From Clostridium fungisolvens (GTDB lineage: Bacteria > Bacillota > Clostridia > Clostridiales > Clostridiaceae), in assembly GCF_014193895.1 (NCBI RefSeq), contig NZ_BLZR01000001.1, forward strand, positions 4,340,001 to 4,404,000: DNA of 64,000 nt, written 5' to 3'. The position numbers and the translations under genes are program-made. Within the stretch, counting starts at the first letter, position 1. Every line of letters starts with the position of its first letter. The notes below the pieces were generated by a model. It saw only the letters and a program-made list of their open reading frames with translations. It made no database searches and was not told where the DNA came from. Below are positions 9,382 to 17,818 of the stretch, one piece after another.

Positions 9382-9437
9382 TGAATGTACTACTTCATAA
9401 TAAAACTTATATTTTCAGATTGAAGCGATACATCTTT
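9382..9437 (-). repeat. Family A element copy 3, inner hairpin deleted
   Basis: On the minus strand it reads AGATGTATCGCTTCAATCTG then AAAATATAAG...TTATGAAGTAGTACATTC. These are the two outer arms of the 1959-2055 element, including the shared ATTAAAGATG lead-in, with the central hairpin missing. Confidence 0.65.
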
Positions 9438-9526
9438 AATTAAATTTTAGCACACTATATTTATTTTTAACCTTCGTTCATTGAAATTTATTAATTCATT
9501 AAAGAACTTTTAGTCACTAATATAAG

Positions 9527-9559
9527 AAAGTCGCTGAAGTGATCTTCTTCAGCGACTTT
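9527..9559. terminator. Terminator hairpin joined to family B element
   Basis: AAAGTCGCTGAAG pairs perfectly with CTTCAGCGACTTT around a 7-nt loop. It terminates msrB on the minus strand. A family B core lies between msrB and the hairpin, as at the other three B copies. Confidence 0.8.
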
Positions 9560-9561
9560 CT

Positions 9562-9612
9562 TTGCATATCTGCCTTTCCACATATACATGAAGAAAATTT
9601 GGCACGGCAATA
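9562..9612 (-). repeat. Family B element copy 1 (diverged)
   Basis: GCATATCTGCCTTTCC ... AAAATTTGGCACGGCA matches the cores at 23630, 25659 and 52336 with several substitutions, and has the same hairpin at the same side. Confidence 0.75.
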
Positions 9613-9623
9613 AGTTTTGTTTT

Positions 9624-10085
9624 TTAAATAATTTTATTAAATAGAGTCAAATATTCAGCATATCCTTCTTCTACTAATCTTTCTTTAGGAATAAATCTTA
9701 AAGCTGCTGAGTTAATACAATATCTGAGACCACCTTCTGCTTCTGGCCCATCTGTAAATACATGACCTAAGTGAGAATCAGCATCTGCACTCCTTACTTC
9801 TACTCTACGCATATTATGTGTCAGATCAGCTTTTTCCTTTATGAAGTCGTTGTTTATAGGTTTTGTGAATGCTGGCCATCCACAGCCTGAATCGTATTTA
9901 TCATTTGATGAAAATAGTGGTTCACCAGACACGATATCAACGTATATGCCATCCTCTACATTTATATCATATTCATTTGTAAATGGTCTTTCAGTTCCAT
10001 TATTTTGAGTTACTTCATATTGGATTGGAGTTAATCTCGCTCTTAATTCTTCATCACTTTCTTTTGTGTATTTAGTATTTGTCAA
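9624..10085 (-). CDS. msrB: Peptide methionine-R-sulfoxide reductase MsrB
   Basis: 153 residues. It carries SGCGWPAFTKP (66-76), HLGHVFTDGP (105-114) and the catalytic RYCINSAALRF (Cys123). It repairs the R form of methionine sulfoxide in proteins, using thioredoxin; a thioredoxin pair is encoded at 34.7-36.0 kb. The zinc-binding CxxC pairs of E. coli MsrB are absent (VDIVSGEPLFSS replaces the first), so this is the zinc-less form. The start codon is TTG at 10085, supported by GGAGGG eight bases upstream. The gene stands alone between a terminator and the membrane propeller gene. Confidence 0.95.
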   Translation of the reverse strand: MTNTKYTKESDEELRARLTPIQYEVTQNNGTERPFTNEYDINVEDGIYVDIVSGEPLFSSNDKYDSGCGWPAFTKPINNDFIKEKADLTHNMRRVEVRSADADSHLGHVFTDGPEAEGGLRYCINSAALRFIPKERLVEEGYAEYLTLFNKII

Positions 10086-10116
10086 AATATTTCCCTCCTG
10101 TAACTATGCTAATTTT

Positions 10117-11571
10117 TTATTTACTCTTTAGTTCTACTAATTTTATATAATTAGTAGTTATATCTCTGTAGGTTAAATACCTATCGCATACATTAACATC
10201 TGTAGCACCTTTTACGTCTATTATCTTTTTCTTTGATGAATTAGCCTCATCAATTAAATATACGCCATCATTATTAGAGTAATATATTTTATTATCTGCT
10301 ATATTAACACATATAACATCTTTCTCTAATACTTTATCCTCCTTAGTATCTATATCTTTCATGTGTAGTTCTCCTGTTGGATGACTAAAGTAGTTATAAT
10401 TTATATCTTTATCATTTAACATAAAACTATACTCGTATTTTTGAGTGACTTGAGAGTACTTAGGTAGCATTTTATCTTGGGGATTTTTTATTAAAATTTC
10501 ACCAGTATTTAGGTTTCTTGATTTTAAGTAATCATAATCTATACTTGAACTTTTATCACTTATTATTTCATATTGAAAATACTTTTCTGTTGAGCTATCT
10601 GGATAATACTCTTTGTAAAAAATCTCTTTATTATTTACATCAAGTATATCCGCATATTTTCCTTGAGATAAAACTTTGTAATTATCCCCATTAGTACTTA
10701 CTCTAAAGACCTCAGTATAATACTCTGAGTTTATATATCCAGTTAATTTTGTCCCTATTATAGTATCATCAATAACCCTAAGATTATAAAATGTAGTTAT
10801 AAGATTTTTTTCTTCTTTTACATCAGTCAATTTTTTCTTATCTGTTCCATCTAGATTCATTTTGTATAGATTGTTATTATCTTCGCCATTTACAAAGTAA
10901 ATAGTTTTATCTTTTTGAACCATATGGGACTTATTATTTATGTTACCTTCTGTATTACCTGTAAATTTTACTATGTCTAACTTACACTCTACAGGTTTAT
11001 TGATAAGCTCTAGATTTCCTCCTAATATATATGTTCCTGCTGTATCAGTGGTAAGAGGTTTTGCGAACCACTTTACTTTAAACTCTACTTCTTTCTTGTC
11101 TATGGTAAGTGCCTTAACTGTATCTGGCATTACCAGACTTTGACCTTCGTAAATTTTTATGCTCTCTTTATTAAACTTTAGTGAGTTTACTATCTCATCT
11201 AAACGTGACTTAAAATTTTCTTTATCACTTGTCTTTTCCATATTATCCTTTAATAGAGTTATGGCACCTATAATATCTGCCTTACCTTCTAACGCTTGTG
11301 ATTTCATTAAAATGGCTTTATTATCTTTATCTGATATCTTAAGGACCTTATCACAATAAACTATAGTATCCTGATATTTTTTTGAGTTCATAGTCATTTC
11401 TGCTCTCTTTATATAGTAAAAAGTCTTTATGTTGTTTAAGTTTATAAATATTGAAACTATTAATACCAATACCACTAAAGCAGAAATCAAAGTAATTATC
11501 GGCCTTTTTAAACTCTTTTTGTTTTCTATCTTTTCCGCTTCTGCATCATTACTTGATTCATCTATCCTCAT
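10117..11571 (-). CDS. Membrane-anchored protein with TPR-like, Ig-like and DUF5050-type propeller regions
   Basis: 484 residues. One transmembrane segment lies at about 25-46 (ITLISALVVLVLIVSIFI), so most of the chain is outside the cell. Residues 55-120 look like a short tetratricopeptide unit (KYQDTIVYCDKVLKISDKDNKAI). Residues 135-195 (IYEGQSLVMPDTV...DTAGTYILGG) resemble a bacterial Ig-like domain. From about 215 to the end come repeated TIYFVNGEDNNNLYKMNLDGTDKKKL and KIYYSNNDGVYLID blades typical of DUF5050 proteins. No enzyme motif is visible. The function is unknown; a surface sensor or binding role is only inference. GGGAG precedes the ATG. Confidence 0.7.
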   Translation of the reverse strand: MRIDESSNDAEAEKIENKKSLKRPIITLISALVVLVLIVSIFINLNNIKTFYYIKRAEMTMNSKKYQDTIVYCDKVLKISDKDNKAILMKSQALEGKADIIGAITLLKDNMEKTSDKENFKSRLDEIVNSLKFNKESIKIYEGQSLVMPDTVKALTIDKKEVEFKVKWFAKPLTTDTAGTYILGGNLELINKPVECKLDIVKFTGNTEGNINNKSHMVQKDKTIYFVNGEDNNNLYKMNLDGTDKKKLTDVKEEKNLITTFYNLRVIDDTIIGTKLTGYINSEYYTEVFRVSTNGDNYKVLSQGKYADILDVNNKEIFYKEYYPDSSTEKYFQYEIISDKSSSIDYDYLKSRNLNTGEILIKNPQDKMLPKYSQVTQKYEYSFMLNDKDINYNYFSHPTGELHMKDIDTKEDKVLEKDVICVNIADNKIYYSNNDGVYLIDEANSSKKKIIDVKGATDVNVCDRYLTYRDITTNYIKLVELKSK

Positions 11572-11815
11572 TAAACTCCCTCCAAAAAAGCTTTCTTATT
11601 ATTATATTTTTACTAGGGCTTGGTTATTACTGGATAAGAATCATAACTTATTTTTATAAACTTTAAGTAACAAAATTCTTTAACTTTAATACAATATTAT
11701 TAAGATATTTTAGAAAGGATTGCTGTATAAAAAAAGAACATAATAAAAAAGTCGCTGAAACGACCAAAAAGGTGCCCAGATTTGAACTGACCCCATAATT
11801 TTAGACAAATATTAA

Positions 11816-12718
11816 TTAAGCTATTTTTAGAGACTGAATCCTGTATTGAACAGGACTCAGTCCTTTTAATTTTATCTTAATACGATTATTATTATAATAA
11901 TCTATATAAGATACTAACTCTTCTATAAAGTGATCTATACTTTCAAATTCCTGTAGATATAGCAACTCTGTTTTCAGTAATCCAAAGAAGTTTTCCATAA
12001 CTGAGTTATCAAGACAGTTACCTTTTCGCGACATACTTTGCTTAATACCTTTTTCCTTTAGCATCTTTTGATATTTATTCATTTGATATTGCCATCCCTG
12101 ATCTGAGTGTAGTATCAATTCTATGTCATCAGGAATCTTCTCAAAGGCCTTTTTAAGCATATCAACTGTTTGATGAAATGTAGGCCTTTCGGATAAGTTA
12201 TAACTTATTATTTCTCCGTTGTACAAGTCAAGGATTGGCGAAAGATATAGCTTTTTTCCAAAGACAGCGAATTCGGTCACGTCAGTAACCCACTTCTCAT
12301 TAGGTCTATTAGCTTTGAAGTTACGCGATAACAAGTTTGGGGCAATCTTGCCGATTTTGCCTCGGTATGACCTGTACTTCTTAATACGAACCATACACTT
12401 TAAACATAACTGCTTCATCAGTCTTTGAACAGTTTTATGATTTACAATATATCCTCTATTGTGCAGTTCTAAAGTAATTCTCCTGTATCCATATCTACCT
12501 TTATTCTCATGGAAAATCTGGACGATACAGGACTTAACAACATCGTATTTATCAGATTTCTCCATGCTTTTTATACGATAGTAGAACGTGCTGCGAGGAA
12601 TGTTTGCAATTTCTAATAAATCAGCTAACTTATATTTATGCCTTAATTCTCTAATAACAACTACTTTGTCTTTTTCGCTGATTTTTCCCTGGCTTGAACT
12701 AAGGCATTCAATTTTTTT
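11816..12718 (-). CDS. IS3-family transposase OrfB (DDE integrase), expressed by -1 frameshift
   Basis: The ATG-initiated part (from 12565) has 249 residues, but the frame is open further upstream and encodes the usual OrfB lead (VVVIRELRHKYKLADLLEIANIPRSTFYYR is seen upstream in this frame), back to the A-run at 12712-12718. The catalytic DDE triad is visible: WVTDVTEF, LHSDQGWQY and VMENFFGLLK. This is an rve/integrase-core transposase made as an OrfAB fusion. The start given is the slippery site, not a start codon. It acts on the IS ends at 11771 and 13235. Confidence 0.9.
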   Translation of the reverse strand, partial: KKIECLSSSQGKISEKDKVVVIRELRHKYKLADLLEIANIPRSTFYYRIKSMEKSDKYDVVKSCIVQIFHENKGRYGYRRITLELHNRGYIVNHKTVQRLMKQLCLKCMVRIKKYRSYRGKIGKIAPNLLSRNFKANRPNEKWVTDVTEFAVFGKKLYLSPILDLYNGEIISYNLSERPTFHQTVDMLKKAFEKIPDDIELILHSDQGWQYQMNKYQKMLKEKGIKQSMSRKGNCLDNSVMENFFGLLKTELLYLQEFESIDHFIEELVSYIDYYNNNRIKIKLKGLSPVQYRIQSLKIA

Positions 12719-13170
12719 AGGTACTCATTCTCCATTCGAAGGCGTTGAACCTCAGCAATTAAATCTTCATTTTGTGAGTTATCAGTATTAGGCTTTTTAA
12801 ACTTATCCTTTTTCATTTTTGCCTTCCTCCCTCTGTTATCTCTATACAGAGCTTCGGGACCATACTCGAGATATATCCGTTCCCAAACACCTACGGTTGA
12901 ACCATTTGGAATCCCAAAATGAACAGCCCCTTGGAATAGAGATAAATTATTCTTATGGATATATTCTATAACATGAACTTTAAAATCACCAGTATATGTT
13001 CCAGACTTCATAGAAAGTCCTTCTACTCCAAATTTCTCATAAAGCGCAACCCATCTTTGAACTACAACTTTTGCTGTAGGGAGTGATTTTGCTACAGAAT
13101 TGACTGACATACCTTTTTCTAATACATCATTCACCACTTTCAGTTTAACTTCTAAAGTATGTTTAGACAT
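12661..13170 (-). CDS. IS3-family OrfA, helix-turn-helix protein
   Basis: 169 residues with two helix-turn-helix segments (SVNSVAKSLPTAKVVVQRWVALY at about 21-44, and LSLFQGAVHFGIPNGSTVGVWER at about 76-98), then a basic linker and a leucine-rich coiled coil (LIAEVQRLRMENEYLKKLNALVQ), as in IS150 InsJ-like proteins. It binds the IS ends. Near its 3' end the run CTA AAA AAA TTG gives a perfect A_AAA_AAA slippery heptamer at 12712-12718; a -1 shift there enters the OrfB frame without meeting a stop. Confidence 0.9.
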   Translation of the reverse strand: MSKHTLEVKLKVVNDVLEKGMSVNSVAKSLPTAKVVVQRWVALYEKFGVEGLSMKSGTYTGDFKVHVIEYIHKNNLSLFQGAVHFGIPNGSTVGVWERIYLEYGPEALYRDNRGRKAKMKKDKFKKPNTDNSQNEDLIAEVQRLRMENEYLKKLNALVQAREKSAKKTK

Positions 13171-13243
13171 AAAAAATGCACCTCCAAATATTAGTTTTGT
13201 CTAATATTTGGGGTGCACTTCAATTTCTGGACACCTTTTTATA

Positions 13244-14593
13244 TTAATTATTAGCTTTTTGCTCAATTAATTTAGCTAAATCATGAGCCATTTTATCTAT
13301 TTCTTCTTGGTTTTCGCCTTCAAGCATAACTCTTACCAATGGTTCTGTTCCTGAAGGTCTTATAAGAACTCTTCCTACTCCGTGAAGAGCTTCTTCTATC
13401 TTCTTTATTTCATTCTTTATTTCTTCATCTTCTTCATGTATATTCTTCTTCTCATTAGGAATCTTTGCATTGGCAAGAACTTGTGGTAATTCATGCATTA
13501 TAGATGCTAGTTCACTTAAAGTTTTACCGCTTTTCTTAACTATTGAAGCCATCTGAAGAGCTGTTACTAGACCATCACCTGTAGTATTGAAATCTAAGAA
13601 TATAATATGACCAGATTGTTCACCACCTAATACATACCCATTCTTAACCATTTCCTCAAGAACATATCTATCTCCAACTTTAGTATCTATTGTCTTTATT
13701 CCTTCTCTTTCACAAGCTATTTTAAGACCTAAATTACTCATTACAGTAACTACTAATGTATCATCCTTTAATCTTCCTAGTTCTTTCAAATGCTTTGCAC
13801 AAAGAGTCATTGCAAAGTCTCCGTTAACAAGTTTACCTTTCTCATCAACTGCAAGACATCTATCAGCATCACCATCAAATGCAAAACCTACGTCACAACC
13901 TTTTTTTATTACATAATCCATAAGTTCTTCTGGATGAGTCGAACCACAGTTTTCATTTATATTGGTTCCATCTGGGTTGTCATTTATAACAAATACATCT
14001 GCTCCAAGATCTCTAAAAGCTTGAACAGCTGCAGAATAGCATGCACCATTAGCGCAATCTAAAGCAACTCTAAGTCCTTCTAGGTCGAAAGCTATTGTTT
14101 GCTTTGCAAATTCTATATAGTCTTCTAAAGCTCCAACTTCTCTTCTTTTTCTTCCAACATTCTCCCCTGTAGGACTTGGAACACCTTCAAAGTTACTTTC
14201 TATAACTCTTTGTATTTCATCCTCTAATTCATCTTGAAGTTTATATCCTTTATTATCAAAGAACTTAATTCCGTTGTATTCTACTGGATTATGGGATGCT
14301 GATATCATTATTCCAGCATCAGCGCCGTATTCTCTTGTTAAATAAGCTATTGCTGGAGTAGGTACAACACCTAGCGCTACAGCCTCAGCTCCCACTGACA
14401 ATATTCCTGCAACTAAAGCTGATTCAAGCATATCACAAGATATTCTTGTATCTTTTCCAACTAATATCTTAGGCTTATGGGTTCCTTCTGTTAATACATA
14501 TGCACCAGCTCTTCCTAAGTTATAAGCTGTAAGTGCAGTAAGCTCAGTATTAGCTATACCCCTAACTCCATCAGTTCCAAACATTCTTCCCAT
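13244..14593 (-). CDS. glmM: Phosphoglucosamine mutase GlmM
   Basis: 449 residues, full length. It opens MGRMFGTDGVRG; the phosphoserine loop is ISASHNPVEYNG (Ser100), the magnesium loop DGDADR, the sugar loop GGEQSGH, and the C-terminal phosphate-binding loop RPSGTEPLVRVM. It converts glucosamine-6-phosphate to glucosamine-1-phosphate for UDP-GlcNAc and peptidoglycan synthesis. In many Firmicutes glmM is the third gene of cdaA-cdaR-glmM; here cdaA-cdaR lie 16 kb away (30.8-32.9 kb). The IS lies 8 bp behind the stop codon and has replaced its terminator. Confidence 0.97.
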   Translation of the reverse strand: MGRMFGTDGVRGIANTELTALTAYNLGRAGAYVLTEGTHKPKILVGKDTRISCDMLESALVAGILSVGAEAVALGVVPTPAIAYLTREYGADAGIMISASHNPVEYNGIKFFDNKGYKLQDELEDEIQRVIESNFEGVPSPTGENVGRKRREVGALEDYIEFAKQTIAFDLEGLRVALDCANGACYSAAVQAFRDLGADVFVINDNPDGTNINENCGSTHPEELMDYVIKKGCDVGFAFDGDADRCLAVDEKGKLVNGDFAMTLCAKHLKELGRLKDDTLVVTVMSNLGLKIACEREGIKTIDTKVGDRYVLEEMVKNGYVLGGEQSGHIIFLDFNTTGDGLVTALQMASIVKKSGKTLSELASIMHELPQVLANAKIPNEKKNIHEEDEEIKNEIKKIEEALHGVGRVLIRPSGTEPLVRVMLEGENQEEIDKMAHDLAKLIEQKANN

Positions 14594-14634
14594 ATAATAT
14601 ATACCTCACTTTTGCATTTTTACTTTTTTTGTAG

Positions 14635-14684
14635 AGATGACTCCATCATACTTATACGAATACTTATATTGAGGTAGTTCATCT
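14635..14684 (-). repeat. Short family A-like palindrome in the glmM leader
   Basis: The arms AGATGACTCCATCA and TGAGGTAGTTCATCT are imperfect inverted repeats that resemble family A ends (AGATGAACCACTTCA). The inner loop-bearing hairpin is absent. Because it lies in the glmM 5' region it could be transcribed in the leader. Confidence 0.45.
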
Positions 14685-14870
14685 TTATATATGACTTATT
14701 TTATCAAATTAAAGCTTTACTTAAACACATAAACGTTTAATTTGACAAACAGACTATAAATAGCCCCTAGTGTATATTATATGAATGTTGCTGCAATTAA
14801 TCAACAACGAAGAAATTACAATACGTTTAATTTTCCAACAAAATTTGATATAAACCTTCTATTTATCCTT

Positions 14871-15695
14871 TTAATATCCAGATAGTCCTCTTTCTCTACA
14901 TTTCCCCTCAACCTTCATGAAGATAAAATATCCGAGCCAAAGCAATGCAACCATGAATCCGCATAGTATTAAGAACTGCAATCTTAAATCCATTAGAGGT
15001 TTTTGTCCAACGAGTATAGACCTAACACTATCATTAAGAAATGTTAATGGTATTGCAAAGGCTATAGGAAGCAGATATTTAGGAAATATCTGAATTGGAA
15101 AATAAGCTCCTGAAAAGCCATATAACAAAGAGTTTGATATATCTACTACAGTATTAGCATTTTTTATTATTAGAACTAAGCTGGCCATTATAAGCCCTAA
15201 GCCAATCAGTGATATAATTCCAGGAATCATAAACATAATAGCTTTTATTAAATTACCACTAATATTAAATCCAAATAAGAAATGACACACTACACCAGTT
15301 ACAACTATTTCAACCGTGCATCTTACAAATTCAAATATAGAACTAGAAACTACTAATATTGCTCTATTTACAGGGGCGGTCCAGTTAGCTTCCAAAACTC
15401 CATCCATCATCTCATCCTTCATTGAAAAACCTACACTCCACATTGCCGCTCCGCTATAAGATGAAAGCATAAATCCTAATATAAGAAATCCCATATAGTT
15501 AGAACTTCCAGTATAAGCCTGAAATCCACTTAGACTGTCTCCTTTTGAAAACACCTTAGCCATAAAATAAAACGGGCTTAACCATATTATTGGATCTACT
15601 ACAAAGAAAAATATATTCAGAGGGTACCTAAAATATATTTTAGCTTTCATTATAAAGCGTGCTCTTATAACTCTCATAACTTTTTTTAACTCCAA
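14871..15695 (-). CDS. ABC-2 type transporter permease
   Basis: 274 residues with about six hydrophobic segments (for example IFFFVVDPIIWLSPFYFMA at about 29-47 and LIKAIMFMIPGIISLIGLGLIMASLVLII at about 152-180), typical of the ABC2_membrane family of drug or polysaccharide exporters. The start is TTG at 15695, preceded by GGGAGGTG at 7 bases; the first internal ATG lacks such a site. It is the last gene of a three-gene exporter operon (12 bp from the previous gene). With the other permease it should form a heterodimer driven by the ATPase at 16543-17541. The cargo is unknown. Confidence 0.85.
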   Translation of the reverse strand: MELKKVMRVIRARFIMKAKIYFRYPLNIFFFVVDPIIWLSPFYFMAKVFSKGDSLSGFQAYTGSSNYMGFLILGFMLSSYSGAAMWSVGFSMKDEMMDGVLEANWTAPVNRAILVVSSSIFEFVRCTVEIVVTGVVCHFLFGFNISGNLIKAIMFMIPGIISLIGLGLIMASLVLIIKNANTVVDISNSLLYGFSGAYFPIQIFPKYLLPIAFAIPLTFLNDSVRSILVGQKPLMDLRLQFLILCGFMVALLWLGYFIFMKVEGKCRERGLSGY

Positions 15696-15707
15696 AATAG
15701 CACCTCC

Positions 15708-16532
15708 CTAAAACCTTTCTAAAGATCCTTCCATTTTTACTTTTCTCTCTACTAAAACAAAAACTAATCTTCCTATTATAAGATATATTAAACTCACTAT
15801 TAGACATGTTATTATCTGACTCAGCACTGAATTTATTCCTTCACCTTCAACCATTACTCTTCTAGCAGCTTCAATTCCATAAGTAAAAGGAAAAACTTTA
15901 GATAAAGCTTGCATCCATTCAGGCATAACACTAATAGGAAAGGAGATTCCACATAGTATCATAACTAAACCTCTTACTAGTTGTACTGCTATATTAGAAT
16001 CCTTAAGCCAAAGCACAAGACTTGCAAATATCATTCCAAAACCAATTACCCCTGGAATCATAACCAAAAATATAGCCAGCCACTCTAATAAATTTCCTGA
16101 AAAACTCATTCTATAAATAAAGCTATACTCAACCATACTTACAAATATATAGGTAAATCCTATAAATATATTGACTAAAGCTCCACCAATTAAAATATCA
16201 ATCTTTCTTATTGGGCAAAGCCATAAAGACTCTAGAGTTCCTCTTCTCTGTTCTTGTCTTAAAAAAGTTCCGAAAGTCCACATCATAGTATTAACCCACA
16301 TGTATACCATAACCCCTACCGCTATAAAAGCAGTATAATTAGTAGTTCCTGCTATCTCTTTAAAGGTATTAAGTCCTCCTTTGTCTGGTCCTGCAAGACC
16401 AACTGCACTTAATATATATATTATTGGGAACATAAGGGGCCATATTATAAGCCCAGGTATCCAATCTTTATACCTTGTGACTTCTGTAAACTCCTTCCTT
16501 CCTACAGCAAGAATAGTTCGTATTCTATTCAT
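15708..16532 (-). CDS. ABC-2 type transporter permease
   Basis: About 274 residues from the ATG at 16532 (MNRIRTILAVGRKEF), chosen because AGGAGTGAGG precedes it; the longer frame from 16583 would overlap the ATPase gene. Six membrane segments are visible, with an N-terminal amphipathic helix RKEFTEVTRYKDW and a central QEQRRGTLESLWLCP coupling segment. It is paralogous in layout to the downstream permease. The gap to the ATPase stop codon is only 10 bp, so expression should be coupled. Confidence 0.85.
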   Translation of the reverse strand: MNRIRTILAVGRKEFTEVTRYKDWIPGLIIWPLMFPIIYILSAVGLAGPDKGGLNTFKEIAGTTNYTAFIAVGVMVYMWVNTMMWTFGTFLRQEQRRGTLESLWLCPIRKIDILIGGALVNIFIGFTYIFVSMVEYSFIYRMSFSGNLLEWLAIFLVMIPGVIGFGMIFASLVLWLKDSNIAVQLVRGLVMILCGISFPISVMPEWMQALSKVFPFTYGIEAARRVMVEGEGINSVLSQIITCLIVSLIYLIIGRLVFVLVERKVKMEGSLERF

Positions 16533-16542
16533 AACCTCACTC

Positions 16543-17541
16543 CTAATCCCTAAGCTTCTTTCCTGTAAGATGTATAAATACATCTTCTAAGGATGGTATA
16601 ACAACATTCATACTTTTTATTGATATTTTATTTATTCCAAGAAAATCTATTATTTCTTGAACTATGTTTTCTTTTTCATCATGATGTATTAATAGTTCAT
16701 AACTACTTCTTTCTTCCATGTAACTTATAGTTACATTTTTTATATTTTCTATGTTTCTAAGCTTAGCAGTTATTTCATCGGAAATACTATTTACTTCTAT
16801 CTTTATACTTCTCACATCACTTATAGTCTTTTTAAGATTGTCTGGTGTATCTAAAGTTATTATCTTTCCTCCATCAACTATAGCAATCCTATCACATAGG
16901 AAATCAGCTTCTTCCATATAGTGTGTTGTCAACAGTATAGTCTTACCTTCATTTTTAAGGGATGTTATTATCTCTCTTAGATTTAATGCTGATTGTGGAT
17001 CTAATCCTAAAGTTGGTTCATCCAGCAAAACCACGGGAGCATCTGGAATTAAAGCTTTACCAAGCGCGACCTTTTGTTTCATACCAGTTGAAAATTTTTC
17101 TACTGTTTCATCTGCTTTTTCTACTATATCTAACCTTTTTAATATCTTTTCTGTTCTAAGTTTAGCTTCTTTTCTAGAAAATCCATATAAGGATGCAAAA
17201 TATTCTAAGTTTTCTCTTGCTGTAAGCTTCCAGTAAATACTCCTATCTCCTGCTAGTACTGTCCCTATCTGACCTAATGCTTTAGAAGACTCCTTTTCTA
17301 CATCTAAACCATTTACTAGAACTCTTCCAGACGTAGGCCTTAAAAGCCCTGTAATCATTTTTATAGTTGTGGTTTTTCCTGCTCCATTGGGACCTAAAAG
17401 TCCAAATATCTCTCCCTTATATATATCAAAAGATATTCCTTCAACAGCTATAAATTCTTTCTTCTCAATAACCTTCAAAAATTTCTTTTTTACCGAGATA
17501 AAAACCTTCCTTACATTCTCAACTTGAACCACTTTTTGCAT
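16543..17541 (-). CDS. ABC transporter ATP-binding protein (DRA/DrrA-type exporter)
   Basis: 332 residues. Walker A is GLLGPNGAGKTTTIKM, the signature FSTGMKQKVALGKAL, and Walker B VVLLDEPTLGLD with the H-loop in LLTTHYMEEADFLC. The C-terminal 90 residues (IKIEVNSISDEITAKLRNIENIKNV...) are the regulatory extension usual in DrrA-like exporters. It is the first gene of the operon and energises the two ABC-2 permeases. A perfect 24-bp palindrome sits 25 bases upstream of its ATG, in a good place for an operator. The natural cargo (antibiotic, lipid or polymer) is not evident. Confidence 0.93.
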   Translation of the reverse strand: MQKVVQVENVRKVFISVKKKFLKVIEKKEFIAVEGISFDIYKGEIFGLLGPNGAGKTTTIKMITGLLRPTSGRVLVNGLDVEKESSKALGQIGTVLAGDRSIYWKLTARENLEYFASLYGFSRKEAKLRTEKILKRLDIVEKADETVEKFSTGMKQKVALGKALIPDAPVVLLDEPTLGLDPQSALNLREIITSLKNEGKTILLTTHYMEEADFLCDRIAIVDGGKIITLDTPDNLKKTISDVRSIKIEVNSISDEITAKLRNIENIKNVTISYMEERSSYELLIHHDEKENIVQEIIDFLGINKISIKSMNVVIPSLEDVFIHLTGKKLRD

Positions 17542-17566
17542 TTATTTACACTACTCCTTCTAAAAA

Positions 17567-17590
17567 AATTGATACCAATTGGTATCAATT
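17567..17590. promoter_or_regulatory. Perfect 24-bp palindrome, likely operator of the ABC exporter operon
   Basis: The half-site AATTGATACCAA is repeated as its exact complement with no spacer. Its size and symmetry fit operators of TetR-type repressors. It lies between the exporter ATG (17541) and upstream DNA, near the ribosome binding site. No TetR-like gene is in the window, so the regulator is unidentified. Confidence 0.6.
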
Positions 17591-17614
17591 TATATTGCTA
17601 AATTGTTATCTTAT

Positions 17615-17713
17615 GGATGTACCACTTCGCAATAAAACCTATTATTTTTAAATTCTCTCACCAGAAGCCGTGAGAGTTTTAAAAATAGATTTTGGTTTGA
17701 AGTGGTACATCTT
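17615..17713 (-). repeat. Palindromic intergenic element, family A copy 2
   Basis: On the minus strand the arms are AAGATGTACCACTTCAA and GCGAAGTGGTACATCC, with an inner hairpin CTCTCAC, loop GGCTTCTG, GTGAGAG (17655-17676). It aligns from end to end with copy 1, but with compensating stem changes at four pairs. Confidence 0.8.
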
Positions 17714-17714
17714 T

Positions 17715-17818
17715 ATAGAGTTCCTAGCTCAACTATTAATTTATACATGCCTGAAAATCCCCAGAACCCGAGATTTTCAAACAAGTATAAATTAAGTTTC
17801 GAAAGAGGAACTCTTTAA
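17715..17818 (-). repeat. Family A-related palindrome (D type) behind the MFS gene
   Basis: Nested inverted repeats: AGAGTTCCT/AGGAACTCT outside, TAATTTATAC/GTATAAATTA inside, and a core hairpin at 17752-17779 whose minus strand reads TGAAAATCTC, loop GGGTTCTG, GGGATTTTCA. The 8-nt loop equals that of copy 1. It abuts copy 2 directly and ends at the MFS stop codon, where it may act as terminator. Confidence 0.7.

Larger units (their letters stand above)
11771..13235 (-). mobile_element. IS3-family (IS150-group) insertion sequence, about 1465 bp
   Basis: Imperfect terminal inverted repeats of about 38 bp start GGTGCCCAGATTTGAAC on the left and GGTGTCCAGAAATTGAAG on the right (reverse complement). 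Two overlapping reading frames encode OrfA and OrfB. The left end follows half of a terminator hairpin (GTCGCTGAAACGAC), whose right arm is missing; the right end stops 8 bp from the glmM stop codon. I see no convincing target-site duplication. Both frames are intact, so it may still be active. It is the only such copy in the window. Confidence 0.9.

Noticed and set aside
11771..13235. 3-5 bp target-site duplication around the IS
   Set aside because: Left flank CGACCAAAAA and right flank TTTTTATATT share no direct repeat; the A and T runs are inverted, not direct.
14720..14740. cre-like site near ATAAACGTTTAATT upstream of glmM
   Set aside because: Too far from the catabolite repression consensus and not placed at a carbon-use gene.
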